NCBI GenBank assembly: GCA_015501605.1
Contig: JADNRZ010000009.1
Coordinates: 1 to 64,000, forward strand
Length of the DNA stretch: 64,000 bases
From: Panaeolus papilionaceus
Taxonomy: Eukaryota; Basidiomycota; Agaricomycetes; Agaricales
Direction: 5' to 3'
Shown here: in pieces, positions 1 to 10,079 of the stretch
Layout: each line of letters begins with the position of its first letter
Numbering within the stretch: position 1 is the stretch's first letter
Program-made: the position numbers and the translations under genes
The notes under the pieces: generated by a model
What the model was told of the DNA's origin: nothing
Database searches by the model: none
Seen by the model: the letters and a program-made list of their open reading frames with translations, nothing else

Positions 1-1160
1 AAACTGAAGAACATATGTCGCCTCTTTTTTGGGCGGTACTGGTCCAAATGCTACACCCAAAACCTGAATGATTAGTCCCAGACGACTGGTTCATGATGGA
101 TGAACACAAACCGGGAACGACCTTTCTTTCAGATGTTTCGCAGCGTCGCGGTCTGTGAGGGGAGGTAATCTGTCAAAAGCTAGATGTGAAACTGTCGCAG
201 CCTCCGCGATCACTGGGTCGAGGAACATGTAGGTTAACAAGGAAAACAGCGAGGCCGTCTGCTCTGCATTTGTGACCTTCATTGGGTTCTAGGGGAGATA
301 TATGTTACTCGATTGATTACTGAAGCCATTCGATAGAATGTTATAGATACCTTTGGATCAAGCGGGACATAAACTCGAGGAACGAAAAGAGGGACAATTA
401 TGGCAGCGATGGTCAACAACATCAGCTTGGCGTAAAGTAACTGGCCTTCGTCACTATCCATCGGTGAAAGTGTGTATGTCATCCAAGGGACGATATCTCG
501 GTATGTGTAGATGCCAAACACGACAAGAAGGATGATAACGCAATGCTTCCTTGAGAAGGATGCCCATCGTCCAGTTCCAGTTGCGAGCAAGGCGAGGAAG
601 CTGGTGTACCACTGGACCTCTCATCAATCGACCAATATACAGAGCATGTTCAGTCGTCATTACTCACGTATGTGATCACCATCGCAAGTTCTGGGTACTG
701 GTCTTCTCTGAGAAGACCACCCCACACGCTGCCCCCTTCAGTTACCGTCGTATCCTTGAGGAATTGATAGAGTTGAATACCAAACAACGCAATGCACGCT
801 ACGAGTCTCGTTGCCCTATAAGCAAACACAACGAATCCGCCATGTCGACCCAGAAAATCCTTTGCATCAGGACGGATGTCTCCCTGGTCTTCAACTTCAC
901 TCTGTCCTAATTGCGAGCCGCCCAGTCCCCTGTCACCGAAATGTTGCAGCGCAAAACGAGTCGTTAGTAATAACAGAGATGTCGCGACAAATAAGATGGG
1001 AATTAAGAGCGTAGTGTGCCACCTATTCCCGCAATATGCACGTAAGGGTCCGCACAATCCGCAATCGTCTAACAAGGGCCCACCATTGATGAGACATTAA
1101 TGGCAACTCGAAATTCCATCTAGTGTCGCCCTCTTGATAGAGAAAACTGTATCGTCCCAT
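1..1160 (-). CDS. ABCC-type ABC transporter, N-terminal part (cut by left window edge)
   Basis: This is the N-terminal portion of a full-size ABCC (MRP/YBT1-like) exporter that runs off the left edge; only the membrane-spanning leader region is present. I place the start at 1160 because splicing there gives a leader (MGRYSFLYQEGDTRW...) that aligns with the leader of the complete paralogue at 41558, including the FLYQ-x-GD motif and a W-W junction into the first membrane helix (TTLLIPILFVATSLLLL). Further hydrophobic segments follow (FVVFAYRATRLVACIALFG; IILLVVFGIYTYRDIVPW; LLTIAAIIVPLFVPRVYVPLDPK), then the linker [21 protein letters not shown] and the start of TMD1 (LDQYRPKKRRHMFF) at the edge. 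All of these occur in the other three copies in the window. Substrate unknown. No frame-disrupting change was seen. Nucleotide-binding domains lie outside the window. Confidence 0.85.
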
Positions 1161-2031
1161 TCGCAGCGTCGGTGTGTATTGGCGTCAGGGAGTGAGTGAT
1201 GAACGAGGAACACGGCACTATGCTCATCCTTTATAGAACATGTTATCTGCTAGATTCATGCGGTAATCCAGGAGCCACTAGAATAATAAAGTAACCCACT
1301 ATTTTTACACTCAAGTAGCGCATGGCGGAATGTCACCCCAGTGTATTGCTATCCTGATCTGAATTGGCTGCGGTCTTTAGTAACAGATGCATACTCGTGA
1401 AACTTGGCTTTGGATTTGGAAGTGCGGAGAAATTCAGCGATTTGCACCGGTTTTGCCACATGAACTGCAGATCAGCTTCCATCTCCGTAAACTATGGAGT
1501 AAATATCTGCACCATTGAAGGACGAGGATGTGGGGCTGAAATCTAAAAATAAGTTCACTTCTGTCCGAGTGACTGACTCTAACTGCACTTGATGACTGGT
1601 ACCGTTGGCAGGGCGGGACCGCACAAATGATAATCTATCTTGCAAGCATTGGCCTTATGGCCCCGGGACTATACTTCCGTTGTTCATCCATTTTGTTTAT
1701 CTGTTTGACAATAAGCCCCAGTCGATATAAACAATGATGGGCGAGTCTCGACACACCGTTATTATTAGAACAGGTTCCTTGCTGCGCTACCACAACGACA
1801 ACCAGAGTGAGGACCGCTGCATTGTGACGGTAACTACGACTGAAGCGCGATTCCAAAAGAAGCCAGAAGGGTGGAAAACCTGAACCGGAGGAATAAGTCA
1901 AATACCACTACAGTCACCGGTAAACTCGATGTAAATCCGAGTAGTCAATTTCCATTGATCAAATATCAGTTTTAAATGTTGAAATTTACCGTACAATACA
2001 CAAGTCCCAAAATTAGCAAGGCTTCATTCTT
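1161..2031. other. Intergenic, ABC transporter to Mob2-like
   Basis: It separates the 5' end of the ABC transporter from the 3' end of the Mob2-like gene and would contain the transporter promoter. Open frames here are short, lack splice-supported extensions and resemble nothing I know. No RNA gene or repeat was recognised. Confidence 0.5.
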
Positions 2032-3057
2032 CTATCCCTCTAAGATACCCATCTCTTTCCACCTCTCCCAAAGTTGGCCAATCCCAACTGGTGCAGATGA
2101 TGCTCCCTTTATGTCTTTCACGTCTAATAACTCGTACTCCCGTCCGAAAGCAAGGAAATGTGCGAATAGAGAATTGAAGTGCGGTTCTGACCGCAGATGC
2201 AACAAGTGGTGGAAATGCGCGTGGTATATGTGAGCAAATACTCGAAGAAGTTGTCTGTATACATGTTTGATGGTTGATGGGAAAGATGGGGGGAAGTCAT
2301 GACCTGAGAAGGCTCAAAAATTAGAATGGGTTTAGTGCGACAAATGATGTCGTTACGAACCTGATTTTGTAGGGAATGAAGCTTCGTCGTTGAGTAGATT
2401 TTGCACCCAAGTCATAACATAGTCGATGTAGGTTGGAGCAGGCAGCTGAACTTGCTTGCGATCTTGGTTAATCCATGTATAGTTCAATCTAGGAGACGTG
2501 ACATGAGAAATGACAAGCCGAAGCGAGGGTCGCAGGTGCAAAGTAAAAACACTTACGTCTGGCCAGCAGACATGGTTGTACAAGACTGTTGAGTGCAGCA
2601 TTCTGTTATAACGCCGTAGAACTCGTTCAAATTGGTATAAAAGTCGAAGACTGTAGGAAGCGACGAATGGGGATACGGTGGTCAATAGGGATTCAGCTTT
2701 CTTTGGACAAGCAACGTACTGTTGACAGCAACCCATTCATGAATGTCGACATATTTTGGAAGCATGACAATTGTTTTAAAGTTCCCCTTGACAAGTGCTG
2801 CATCTACAAAGGGGCTCGAAAGGTACAGAGGTTTGGGTGCTGCTGGGGTTGTGGGTGACCGCGGAATCGCAACCGGAGGTGGCATTTCCGTTGGTGAAAA
2901 CGTTGCCGATGTAGGTGTTGTTGCTCTCTTCGAAGGCCGCTGCACGCCTCGCGTCATGGACCGACTGGATGCAATAGACACAACCGTCGTTAGGTCTGAT
3001 TGAAATTGGTTTAAACAGCCATTTAACGACTTACCCGATGCTATTGAAGAAAGACAT
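2032..3057 (-). CDS. Mob2-like kinase activator (Mob1/phocein family)
   Basis: Mob proteins are adaptors that bind and activate NDR/LATS kinases. Mob2 acts with the Orb6/Cbk1 type in polarity and morphogenesis. The spliced protein is about 270 residues, starting MSFFNSIGD (exon 1 is 22 nt; a GTAAGT donor follows). A Ser/Thr/Pro-rich head of about 65 residues precedes the Mob domain: ALVKGNFKTIVMLPKYVDI, HEWVAVN, FDFYTNLNEFYGVITE, YTWINQDRKQVQLPAP, TYIDYVMTWVQNLLNDE, then a C-terminal helical part ending near WERWKEMGILEG. The KTIV-LPKYVD and FYTNLNEFYGV wording is closer to Mob2 than to Mob1. The four zinc ligands expected for the fold look present: Cys-x4-Cys in ECCTQQSCTTMSAG and two His in FAHIYHAHFHHL. 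At least three introns. Mob1 identity is the main alternative. Confidence 0.85.
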
Positions 3058-4837
3058 GGCTCAGCACTGAATCTAATCAGTCCGAATATCAAAGTCTTGG
3101 GGGTTTTGGTAGAACGAAATAGAGGTCGATGATTTAGAGCAGACGAGGACGAGCAGGACCCCGTCCAAGCACAACATACTAAAATCAAATTGGGAAAATA
3201 ATTCACATCACATGTTCACGCGTCAGGCACGAGCGGCGAAGCGGCAATGTGTTGCGGCTCAAATGCTCAGCGCTCTCAGCGCTGTGACTGCGCCGCAAAT
3301 TGAGGCGAAGTAAGCGGGCGTACGAGACACTCACGTACTAGCTGTGTCTGCTTTCTGAATACTGTCTTTTTGGCGGGTGCTTCGCAAATTCTAAATCAAA
3401 CTAATTTCACTTTTAGATGTGGTGATCTCAGTGCAGTGCTGGACGACTCTTTGCGGCAAAACCACTCATACCTATCCTAAGCTTCAGTATGCTGGAAACT
3501 CAAGACAACGGAGGCAGATTAATTTAGTAGGCCTGGAGTTAGTCAACTTTGAAGGGTGCTCCCAAACGTCCAGTCGGGCTCATAGGTACCAAATATTTAA
3601 ACCAGAATTAAATCTTTAAAAAAATTAGTTTGCAGTAGTGCCCCCATGAAGCCCCATGGCTATCATATATGCCTGACCACATACATTCCACATGTGAACA
3701 TAGCCTCAGTGACCGTAGATATAGCTAATAAGGACCGATCGAAGAGATATTTCTTGGACCATACCCGACTCCAGCTCGAATCCGGTCAAACTACGGAAGG
3801 GCGGTTAGGTGCTAACCGTGCAACTACAGAAATTACGACATCACCTTCCTATATCCTATGTAGGGGTGCCAGTGATTGGCTCTGAATTCGAGCTTCCGGT
3901 CACCTGTGCGCAACCAGTACGTACGCGTCTGGGCCAATGAACGCCTGGAGGAAGTGTTGTTTCAAAGGAGATACGCTGTATCATTTTGAACCTTTGCCAC
4001 CAACAAGGAGCCGCAATTTTGTGTTCGAGGCCTTTGAGGGACTGAAACTTGCGTGGGAGTAGCTCCTTTACTTACATTTGCCTCCTGGGTCAAATAAGAT
4101 AGTATTCTACCTGAACTGGTTCTCGATTGAAACACACTATCCCAGGGCTTCGGATCCGGTATCTACGATATGTAGTTTCATCAAATCCCCTTTTGTCGAA
4201 ACCAGTATCTATGATTATAGGATGATAGATATTTATCATGACAAAGAGCATTTGGCTGCGACCAAGCTGCCATCCACTATGTCTATACCATGAGATATTC
4301 AGACAGTGTATGTAAGGTCTGGTTGTTAGTGAACGTCTACCAATACCTTCTTCATGGAAATCTCCAGGATCATATAACTAGTCTTTGGCTCGAACGCATT
4401 CAAATTCATAAATCCAAATGCCATTATACAGAATCCACGACCTGACTCCGAATATGTGAACCCGTTATTGACCCACTTCGTCTAGATATGTTAAGCTTGG
4501 CATCATTGCGTCGTCGAAGTTTGTGGAGGCTCCATACCTTGGCCAGCATTTTTCGAATTTTTTTCACAGTCGATATGCAGATTGGCAACTAAACCACCTA
4601 ATTCACCCCGCACACGGATAGAAGCTGGCTTTCTTACCGAGCACCATATGGAACTCGAATCTCATCTCGGTGACTCTTAGCCTTGTTTTCCTCGACTCCA
4701 TTCGACCCTTCGATAATACCCTAAAAGTAAATGCTTGGAACAGGCTCGAGCTCAACTATAAAAGAGGCCTCGAGTGAAGCCTTTTTCTACTACAATTCTA
4801 ACATCATTCGACATCGTCATATCCTATCGAACTCACT
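3058..4837. other. Intergenic, Mob2-like to secreted-peptide gene
   Basis: No gene is supported here. Open frames on both strands are below about 80 codons and lack recognisable domains. The far right end holds the promoter of the small peptide gene. A short local repeat of cagcgct occurs near 3270-3290. Confidence 0.45.
4757..4764 (+). promoter_or_regulatory. TATA box of the small secreted-peptide gene
   Basis: TATAAAAG lies 81 bases upstream of the ATG at 4838. It is followed by a pyrimidine-rich, CA-containing stretch typical of fungal transcription starts. A clear TATA box in a compact fungal genome often marks a regulated or strongly expressed gene. This supports treating the short downstream frame as real. 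Confidence 0.5.
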
Positions 4838-5031
4838 ATGAAGACCAACTTCGGATTGCTTCTTGCTACGCTTGCGGCTATGGCCACCATGATTGCTGGT
4901 CTGGCCATTCAAGAAGCCCGTGCTCTCGAGAAACGAGACGTGAGTTATGATAGTTACTGATATGTCGTCGTTTATATGTCCTCATTTCACGCCAACAGGT
5001 TGTGGACCGTCGTCAAGAGTACTATCTTTGA
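4838..5031 (+). CDS. Small secreted peptide precursor with Kex2-like site
   Basis: The predicted precursor is 44 residues in two exons (4838-4939 and 4999-5031; 59-bp GTGAGT...ACAG intron). It opens with a basic residue and a strong hydrophobic core (MKTNFGLLLATLAAMATM then IAGLAIQEARA), a good secretion signal. Next comes a Lys-Arg pair in ALEKRD, a classical Kex2 cleavage context. The mature tail would be about 11 residues, begins DVVDRRQEYYL and contains a second dibasic pair. If the intron is retained the tail becomes DVSYDSY, also short and Tyr-containing. A TATA box sits 81 bp upstream. I recognise no family. It could be a secreted signalling peptide, pheromone-like (no CaaX box is present) or effector-like; role unknown. 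Confidence 0.5.
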
Positions 5032-6004
5032 CTACTGACGAAGGTTCCACATATTGTCAAAGATATCCTATGGATAATGTTTATTTATTTGCTACTGATT
5101 ATTATTGGGCGAGAGGCCCCCGCCCTTCAAGGGGCCGGGGGCTCTCCTGACTCGTCAAGTTACCTCCTCGATGGGAGCCCGGAACGACCGCCGGCACCCG
5201 ATGTGTAGTCAAGCAGACTTGACGCGACGGTGTGTCCCGGCCCCCATCATCAAGGAAAGGCTGTGCGCTTGCTTGTGGCCTTATGTGACATTTTGACAAG
5301 CCGCCCATTTTGCAATCCAAACGCAGCACTCGTGGAGGCTGTATGTATGGTGGGTCTCAATATCCCTAGGCATGATGTACATCTAGTTAGCTCTGTAGCC
5401 CAGCGTCTGAATTACTCTCTTGTACATGTGTCTTCCTTTGCTGTCATCATGAATGACTGCTGATAAGAGTTATTATGTCAAGTTATGGTGTAAGCGAATA
5501 GATCAGATGTTCAGGACTTGATAATTCGCCGATCGCTGTTGTGACAATTAAAACAACCCTCCCATTTCTCGCAGTCAGCATAGATGTTGCTGGAATGTGA
5601 TATGGTATTGAGCCTGGTTAGATTGTGTTGAACTGCCCCTAGCTCATATTGGTCTTTGATGGCTTCGCTATGATTTGATGAGGGCATTTTTCAGACCCCA
5701 GGAGGTCCAGAGTCATGTTCACATATTTGAGGCCAAAGCTCTGGGCACAAGCTAGGGGGAGTTTCCTCCGTCCTGATTAAACATAGAACATTGTTCCGCC
5801 AGGAATTGTGCTGAACTTGAGACCTGAGGCCTGTTATCTGACTGATGTGTTCAGTATGCTTATGTCGTCTGAATTGATTCTTCTGACCCTGAATGGTGCC
5901 ACTGAAATCTGGATCTGATGGATAGCGCTCTATATGTACGCATGCCTGTAGCCCTGCGTGGTATTTCGAAATATTAGCTGATCTCGCCTTATGGTCCCTC
6001 ATCG
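5032..6004. other. Gene-free stretch with GC-rich imperfect hairpin
   Basis: An imperfect inverted repeat at about 5111-5146 pairs GAGAGGCCCCCG with CCGGGGGCTCTC around a short loop, and sits about 80 bp after the stop of the peptide gene. The following few hundred bases are GC-richer than the surroundings. No supported gene; the longer minus-strand frame at 5691-6002 has no recognisable features. Confidence 0.4.
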
Positions 6005-6100
6005 TGACCCTGCGTGGCCTAGTGATAATAGAGTGTTAATGAGCCTGTTACACTCCTTTCATTTGAGTCTGGGGAACGGTGCTCAATTCCGCCCTCATCA
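6005..6100 (+). repeat. tRNA-derived SINE-like segment
   Basis: An RNA polymerase III type internal promoter is visible. The A-box-like TGGCCTAGTGA is at 6015-6025 and the B-box-like TGCTCAATTCC at 6080-6090. The B box matches the consensus at about 8 of 11 positions, with a box-to-box distance like that in tRNA genes with a variable arm. The segment does not fold into a convincing intact tRNA acceptor stem, so a SINE head or tRNA relic is more likely than a functional tRNA. The 3' boundary is unclear and the hairpin-rich DNA that follows could be part of the same element. Confidence 0.4.
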
Positions 6101-6214
6101 CTCATAGTGTGCGGCTCTCATGCACACTCAACCTTTGACCAGTGTTTGGGCTGGTGAAAACGCACGCCCCACTGACCTGTATGTGGCATACTTTACTCGC
6201 TTTTGCACCGCTCA

Positions 6215-6470
6215 CACCTGAAAAGGTGCTTCCTCACGCCTAAGGGTCTATATACCCAGCGGCACTCGAGGCTCTCAGAGAAGGTCACCCTATCTCAGGG
6301 AAATCGCACAGGATAGTCCCGGTAAAAACCGTCGGACTATCCACAAAATACCAGGGATGCATAATGCATCCCCGAAACCGCAAGACGGTTCAGGTTTTAA
6401 ACGCCTGAACCGCCCAATCGCTCAAATGCATTTAGCATTTGACATCGCATCGCATGTGGGTTGACAACCC
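6215..6470. repeat. Cluster of short perfect hairpins
   Basis: Consecutive inverted repeats occur with almost no spacing: CACCT/AGGTG (6215-6228); GGGT/ACCC (6244-6257); GGATAGTCC/GGACTATCC (6311-6342, with inner CGGT/ACCG); GGGATGCAT/ATGCATCCC (6354-6372); CGGTTCAGG/CCTGAACCG (6386-6412); CAAATGC/GCATTTG (6423-6441); GGGTTG/CAACCC (6458-6470). An AACCGCAA motif recurs between them (about 6376 and 6473) and again at 6523 and, with its last A changed, at 6933. No protein is encoded. The arrangement is far from random and resembles a structured repeat element. Confidence 0.7.
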
Positions 6471-6520
6471 GGAACCGCAAATGAATTGACGCCAGGGTTT
6501 TAATCCCAGAAGCGCCATGA

Positions 6521-6940
6521 ATAAACCGCAAAAATGGAAGAAAAATTATATATAAAGGAATGTATTAGGGAAAAGTTGCAGACAAAATTAACAGGATAAG
6601 ATAAACAAAAAACCGACAACGTCAGCTATGAAGAGGATAGGGATAATTTCGTGATAGTATAAACGGAAAGGGCGATGACAAGGAGTCTGACTTCGGGATG
6701 AATGACGAGAAGCATTGGTGAGGTGTTGACACCTGGCGATGAAGGGAGGATGTTGGATGTATAATGAAAAAAGGGGGTATGGGACTTGTGACAGAGAAAA
6801 GGACGATAACGAAACCATTGGGAATGATCGGGTAGGAAGGAAGAAAGTGCGAGTGAATAAAAGGATTGGGATATATGATGAAAGGGGGTGTGACACGAAG
6901 AAGAAGAAATGAGGCCTAAAAAAGGGCTCAATAAACCGCA
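6521..6940. mobile_element. 400-bp purine-rich insert flanked by 10-bp direct repeats
   Basis: The ten bases ATAAACCGCA occur at 6521-6530 and again at 6931-6940. Between them lies about 400 bp with strong purine bias on the plus strand (many GA, GGA and AAG runs), unlike the hairpin-rich DNA on both sides. The pattern fits insertion of a non-autonomous element with target-site duplication into an older hairpin element. There is no transposase and no obvious terminal inverted repeat. Minus-strand frames here are pyrimidine-run translations (Phe, Ser, Leu, Pro) and are not credible genes. The AACCGCA core also recurs nearby, so the flanking repeat could instead be part of a repeat family. Confidence 0.45.
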
Positions 6941-6947
6941 ATTCCGC

Positions 6948-7001
6948 CCCTGTGATACGCTGCAGCCTGTATCACAGGGCTTCGCACCGCATTTTGTGCC
7001 C
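6948..7001. repeat. Hairpins right of the purine-rich insert
   Basis: An 11-bp perfect inverted repeat CCCTGTGATAC/GTATCACAGGG spans 6948-6979 around a 10-nt loop that itself holds the palindrome GCTGCAGC. It is followed by GCAC/GTGC at 6984-6999. These continue the hairpin series at 6215-6470 on the other side of the insert. Confidence 0.65.
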
Positions 7002-8307
7002 GTTTGCACATGATATCGCGAACGGATAGTCATGCTCCTGCTGAGTTGGTTGGACTGTTGCCCATAGCCCACAGTGTAACAGATTGTTTGCACCGCCGTT
7101 GTTTTCTTGCGTCGCCTTTTAGAATCAGGTGCGACTCAAAATTCCACTCGATTAGACACATGCAATCACTCTCCAGTCCACCTGCCCTGGGGATAGCATA
7201 GGGAGAACATTGAGTCTTGCGCTACCGACGTGTGCCAGGTGCCACGTCACGAATTTCACTAGAGCAGTAAAGAAGAAGGATTTTGGTGAGTTGAGAAACT
7301 TTTTATTGTGTAAAAACACATTAGAGACTTCCCCAGATTCTCGTTTTGTTGTTCTGGCTAGGGAGCAGCGAGCCCCAGCCCTTGAGATGAGCGAGATGGT
7401 GGTGGCACGGATGAGAGTCGATCACGTGCCACCTTCTCGCGTAGTCGAAGACCTTAATCTCTCTCTCGTCTACGCCTCCAAGCGAGATTGACCACTCTGC
7501 ACCTCAAAATTTAGGTGGCCAGGGACAAGTGATCGGACACCCTTGAGAGTAAGGCCAATTGGTCAGCAATTTTTTATCTAGATCTTACTCCTGCTGATTT
7601 CAGTCACCCACGATCCGCAATATAGTGATTCGTTGGATGCATGATAATTGCCCCTCGCTACTGTGAACAAATATTAGGAGGGCATAATTAGCTCCACAAG
7701 AAGAGACATATAAATAAATGTATCTATTTTTTGATGGTTTAATTCGCTTTATTTTGGTCCCGTTTCTCCAGTTCTTTGAAAGGTGCCAACCCGGGCCCAT
7801 GGTTAGGTGCCCTTATTATTATGGAATGGGTTAGTGTGAGAATCACTTTCCTTGGTACATATGACCAGGATACTCGGACTGTCTAGAGTTCAAGTTTTGA
7901 ACTCCAACCAAGATCAAATGCTGGTGTTGAAATAACATAGCCTCAAAATTTATCTGTTCAAATTTACTTTCCGATTCAATTGTCCAGGGAAGGAACACAG
8001 GGGAGTTGGGTGGATGAAAAGCTATAGCTGAGTCAATTCTTCCAGCTAATAACAGGACTCTACAAATCATACCACAGCTTCATTACAAGTCTGATACTAA
8101 ATCCTGAGTGAGAAAAATCGTTTGTATTTTTTCTATTCTTTACTCCAAGCTATTTCTATTTCGGGATGGGAAAAGGGAGGTCAAAGACGATTCTCTGCGC
8201 ATGTAAGTTGTGACAATGACAGAGTCCAATGTATTGTCTTCTCCGTGGGGACTTTCCTGCACCAGTCTCAGGATGTCCTCCAGGAATCCAGAGTCTTTGT
8301 TCAAACT
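7002..8307. other. Gene-free stretch before the GTPase gene
   Basis: No supported gene. A 93-codon plus frame at 7210-7491 has no recognisable domain. From about 7860 to 8120 the sequence is homologous to about 10280-10440, so the upstream region of the GTPase gene was copied together with the gene. In-frame codons continue upstream of the GTPase start to about 8122, so its N terminus might be longer. Confidence 0.45.
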
Positions 8308-10030
8308 ATGTCCCAGGATTTCTACAGTACCCTTATTGTCGATGGCCCTATTTTTCTAGAATCAATGGAAGAGTTTCGGTGTCGGGAGCCAAAGCATTTG
8401 GATGAAGGACCCTTCATCAAAGGATATATGATTCTGTGAGCGCGTCGTAGACTTTCTCTACAAAACCCACCAACTAATACAAATTTGGGTTGGAACCCAA
8501 ATTCATTAGGCTAGTAGGCCCAACGGGATCAGGTAAAAGCAGTGTACGTACACAACTCCCCAACTCCCAGTACCTTAAACTCTCATGTAACCTGTTTGAC
8601 GGTTCGCAGTTTATCGAAGCACTTTCAGGTCATCAGCGTTTTGGAATTGCAAAAGATCAATTGGAGTCCGTGACACAGGAGCCCCAAGGCTACCACCTCG
8701 TGAATGCTCGATGGAGGACAGGGGACCCCATCTATTTAATTGACACGCCAGGTTTATCAGACAGTAAGCTCTCTGAAGTAAGGGTATTTAGCACTATACA
8801 CTCTTGGATGATCAAAAAGTATGTATCTTCGCTCTTGGTGCTCTCTTATGTATAGAAACATATTAACAGCAAAATTACAGTCGAGTTGCTGCAGTCAACA
8901 ACATCTTGTATTTTGATCGCATCACGGATATACGAATGTCGGGCAGCCGCTGGAGGGCCATCTCAACATTGCTTCAGGCGGTAAAGAAATTCGATCAAGA
9001 GTCGCTGGGAATATCAAATTTGGCGATAGTGCACATCACCACGATGTGGGACATATTGTCCGGCAGACATCATCAACAGAAGGCAGAAGCCAGATTTACA
9101 GAATTGAGAGCGACCATTGGCGATTGGCATGTAAGTGGCCTTGTCCTACAACTTGTCGCCGTCGAAGCCACTGAAGTGACTGGCCCGCAGGCATTACCTA
9201 ACACAGCGCTTTACCTCGCAAAGTATCACAACACACAGACGTCGGCTTTGGACATTATATCGTTCGAAAACCTGATCCTTATCCGCGATTGGCCTGAGTG
9301 GAACGTATTCATTTCTCACACTTCTCAGTCGTCACTTCCACCATGCTACCTGGGATGCGCCGCCGGCCCTCAGTTTTTATCATTGCTTTTCGGACTACTC
9401 GCAGACCGAATCAAGTCTAGCAAGGCACAACTCGATACGAACGCTCATGAGCTCAGGGCATCAGAGACTGACGATGACATCGAACTCATGGATGTTTTAC
9501 TCCAAGAAAGGAGCAACATAGTCCTAACGCTCAAAAGCTTCGAACGCGATCGGCTTTCAGACGGGCTACATGCCTTAGAACTCTCTGATTCCCACAACAT
9601 ATCAGCATCCATCTCTGCCCTACGTTTTAATTTTAACGATATTTCACTGGCAGCTAATTCGGCCATGTTCACTTCCACCCACAATTACTCTTCAGAAGCC
9701 ATTGTAGTCTTACCCTCCGATATTTGTGAAGCATTTTCTCCCGATCCTCCTATGAGCCATTCGAATGACAATCTTGCATCGGTATCGTCCGAGGTGTCAA
9801 CCAGCCGTGTCACTTTGGATCGTTTTCAAGGGAGCCCATCTGATAACCAACTAGTGACCCAGGAACACACCTACAGTCCCAAGGCTACACACCCGCCTTT
9901 GTCCCCCAAGTTAACAATACGCCCTCCATGCGCCAGTGGCAAGCGCTTGCGTGGTGCTAGGAAGACCGTTGTCGAGCTTTCATCCACCATCATAAGATTT
10001 GTTCGGAGATTGATGGTCCGAGAGTCCTAA
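8308..10030 (+). CDS. P-loop GTPase-like protein (AIG1/GIMAP-like G domain)
   Basis: Spliced model of 528 residues: exons 8308-8435, 8510-8818 and 8881-10030, introns of 74 and 62 bp whose phases fit exactly. Splicing creates a clean beta strand and P-loop, MILLVGPTGSGKSS, at about residues 40-53. The G3 motif is YLIDTPGLSD, about 80 residues later. A likely G4-region strand is LAIVHITTMWDIL, where TMWD stands in for the usual NKxD/TxxD. The second half is Ser/Thr/Pro-rich and low in predicted structure, ending in a short basic region near FVRRLMVRES. Such AIG1-type P-loop proteins occur as expanded families in mushrooms; their function is unknown. An in-frame upstream ATG region makes the start uncertain. 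A decayed copy lies immediately downstream. Confidence 0.7.
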
Positions 10031-10079
10031 AAGTCATGTGTAAATAATCAAATTCAATTGTACTGTATCAAAACGGCGA

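Noticed and set aside
2743..3003. 86-codon plus-strand Gly/Val-rich frame
   Set aside because: Antisense of the Pro/Ser/Thr-rich head of the Mob2-like protein.
6588..7093. Two overlapping minus-strand frames of 117 and 155 codons
   Set aside because: They are pyrimidine-run translations (Phe/Ser/Pro/Leu) of the purine-rich insert and hairpin DNA, with no domain and two competing frames.
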